Assembly (NCBI GenBank): GCA_900767015.1
Contig: CAAFXQ010000168.1
Coordinates: forward strand, 1 to 5,370
Origin: Clostridia bacterium
GTDB lineage: Bacteria; Bacillota; Clostridia; Oscillospirales; Acutalibacteraceae
DNA: 5,370 bases
Reading direction: 5' to 3'
Under the pieces are notes generated by a model. That model searched no databases. It was not told the origin of the DNA and worked only from the letters and a program-made list of their open reading frames with translations. Both the position numbers and the translations under genes were made by a program. This document shows positions 5,098 through 5,370 of the stretch, one piece after another (position 1 is the stretch's first letter; every line of letters begins with the position of its first letter).

Positions 5098-5370
5098 CAA
5101 TCGAAGCTATTGTATTTCAATTCCAAGCCGGTCGGTCGCATGGCGACACCAATGGCCGGGTTGGGCAGTACTACATTTTCACATGACAGCCCGAGCCGTG
5201 AGATTTTAATGAATAATGAATAATGAATAATTGTGGTCGCGGGTCGGCTCGGTTCCGAAGCAAAGTCGCTGTCCGCAAAGTTGGATTTTTTGTGTAGGGA
5301 AATTGGAAGATTTAAAAAATAACTGAAAGTCGAGTGGCGTGTAGAAAGTATTTCGATAAATTTTAGGCAA
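5098..5370. other. Repeat-rich spacer without a convincing gene
   Basis: The region contains a small hairpin GTCGC-atg-GCGAC (5135-5147) and the heptamer element with its flanking stem (5191-5252). The rest is AT-rich and unremarkable. The minus strand is free of stops from the right edge down to a TGA at 5097-5099 (90 codons). The frame passes through the heptamer repeat, and I see no ribosome binding site or recognisable domain. It could be the end of a gene entering from the right, but I consider a chance open frame in a repeat more likely. Confidence 0.5.
5191..5252 (+). repeat. Heptamer repeat plus dodecamer, right copy, inside an 8-bp inverted repeat
   Basis: Three exact TGAATAA units (5210-5230) are followed by TTGTGGTCGCGG (5231-5242). 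The block is enclosed by CCGAGCCG (5191-5198) and CGGCTCGG (5245-5252), which are perfect reverse complements. It is the inverted relative of the element at 356-395. Over 33 aligned bases the two copies differ only at the last base of each heptamer. Confidence 0.8.

Overview
The window looks like chromosomal DNA of an endospore-forming member of the Clostridia. A gut Oscillospiraceae/Ruminococcaceae-type bacterium is my inference. The reasons are two unmistakable sporulation genes (gpr and spoIIP), Gram-positive ribosome binding sites (AGGAGG type), AT-rich promoters between moderately GC-rich genes, and repeat-rich spacers of a kind common in that group.

Layout, left to right. Bases 1-446 hold no credible gene and are packed with structured repeats: a long imperfect inverted repeat (31-152), an eight-bp stem enclosing three adjacent hairpins with GNA triloops (155-234), and a heptamer repeat joined to a CG-rich dodecamer (356-395). 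The rpsT gene (ribosomal protein S20) follows on the minus strand, with its own promoter, ribosome binding site and terminator. Divergent from it on the plus strand is a sporulation cluster: gpr (protease that degrades small acid-soluble spore proteins at germination), spoIIP (cell-wall hydrolase of engulfment) and a small single-pass membrane protein that ends in a likely terminator. The order rpsT / gpr - spoIIP - small membrane protein matches Bacillus subtilis, where yqxA and then lepA follow. Here lepA is absent and an independently transcribed gene for a secreted alpha/beta hydrolase takes that place, ending in a strong terminator at 5057-5097. Bases 5098-5370 are again repeat-like spacer and contain an inverted copy of the heptamer element seen at 356-395.

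How the genes relate: gpr and spoIIP act in the same developmental programme but at different stages and in different compartments. SpoIIP acts at engulfment; Gpr is made as a zymogen in the forespore and acts at germination. The small membrane protein is probably sporulation-linked by position only. The hydrolase has a signal peptide, an LCAT/lipase-like fold, and a cysteine where the nucleophilic serine of a lipase normally sits. It is the least ordinary protein in the window. No wholly new multi-gene system is visible. The points most worth a second look are the cysteine-elbow hydrolase, the three-hairpin junction repeat, the hairpin between the ribosome binding site and start codon of gpr, and the paired heptamer repeats.
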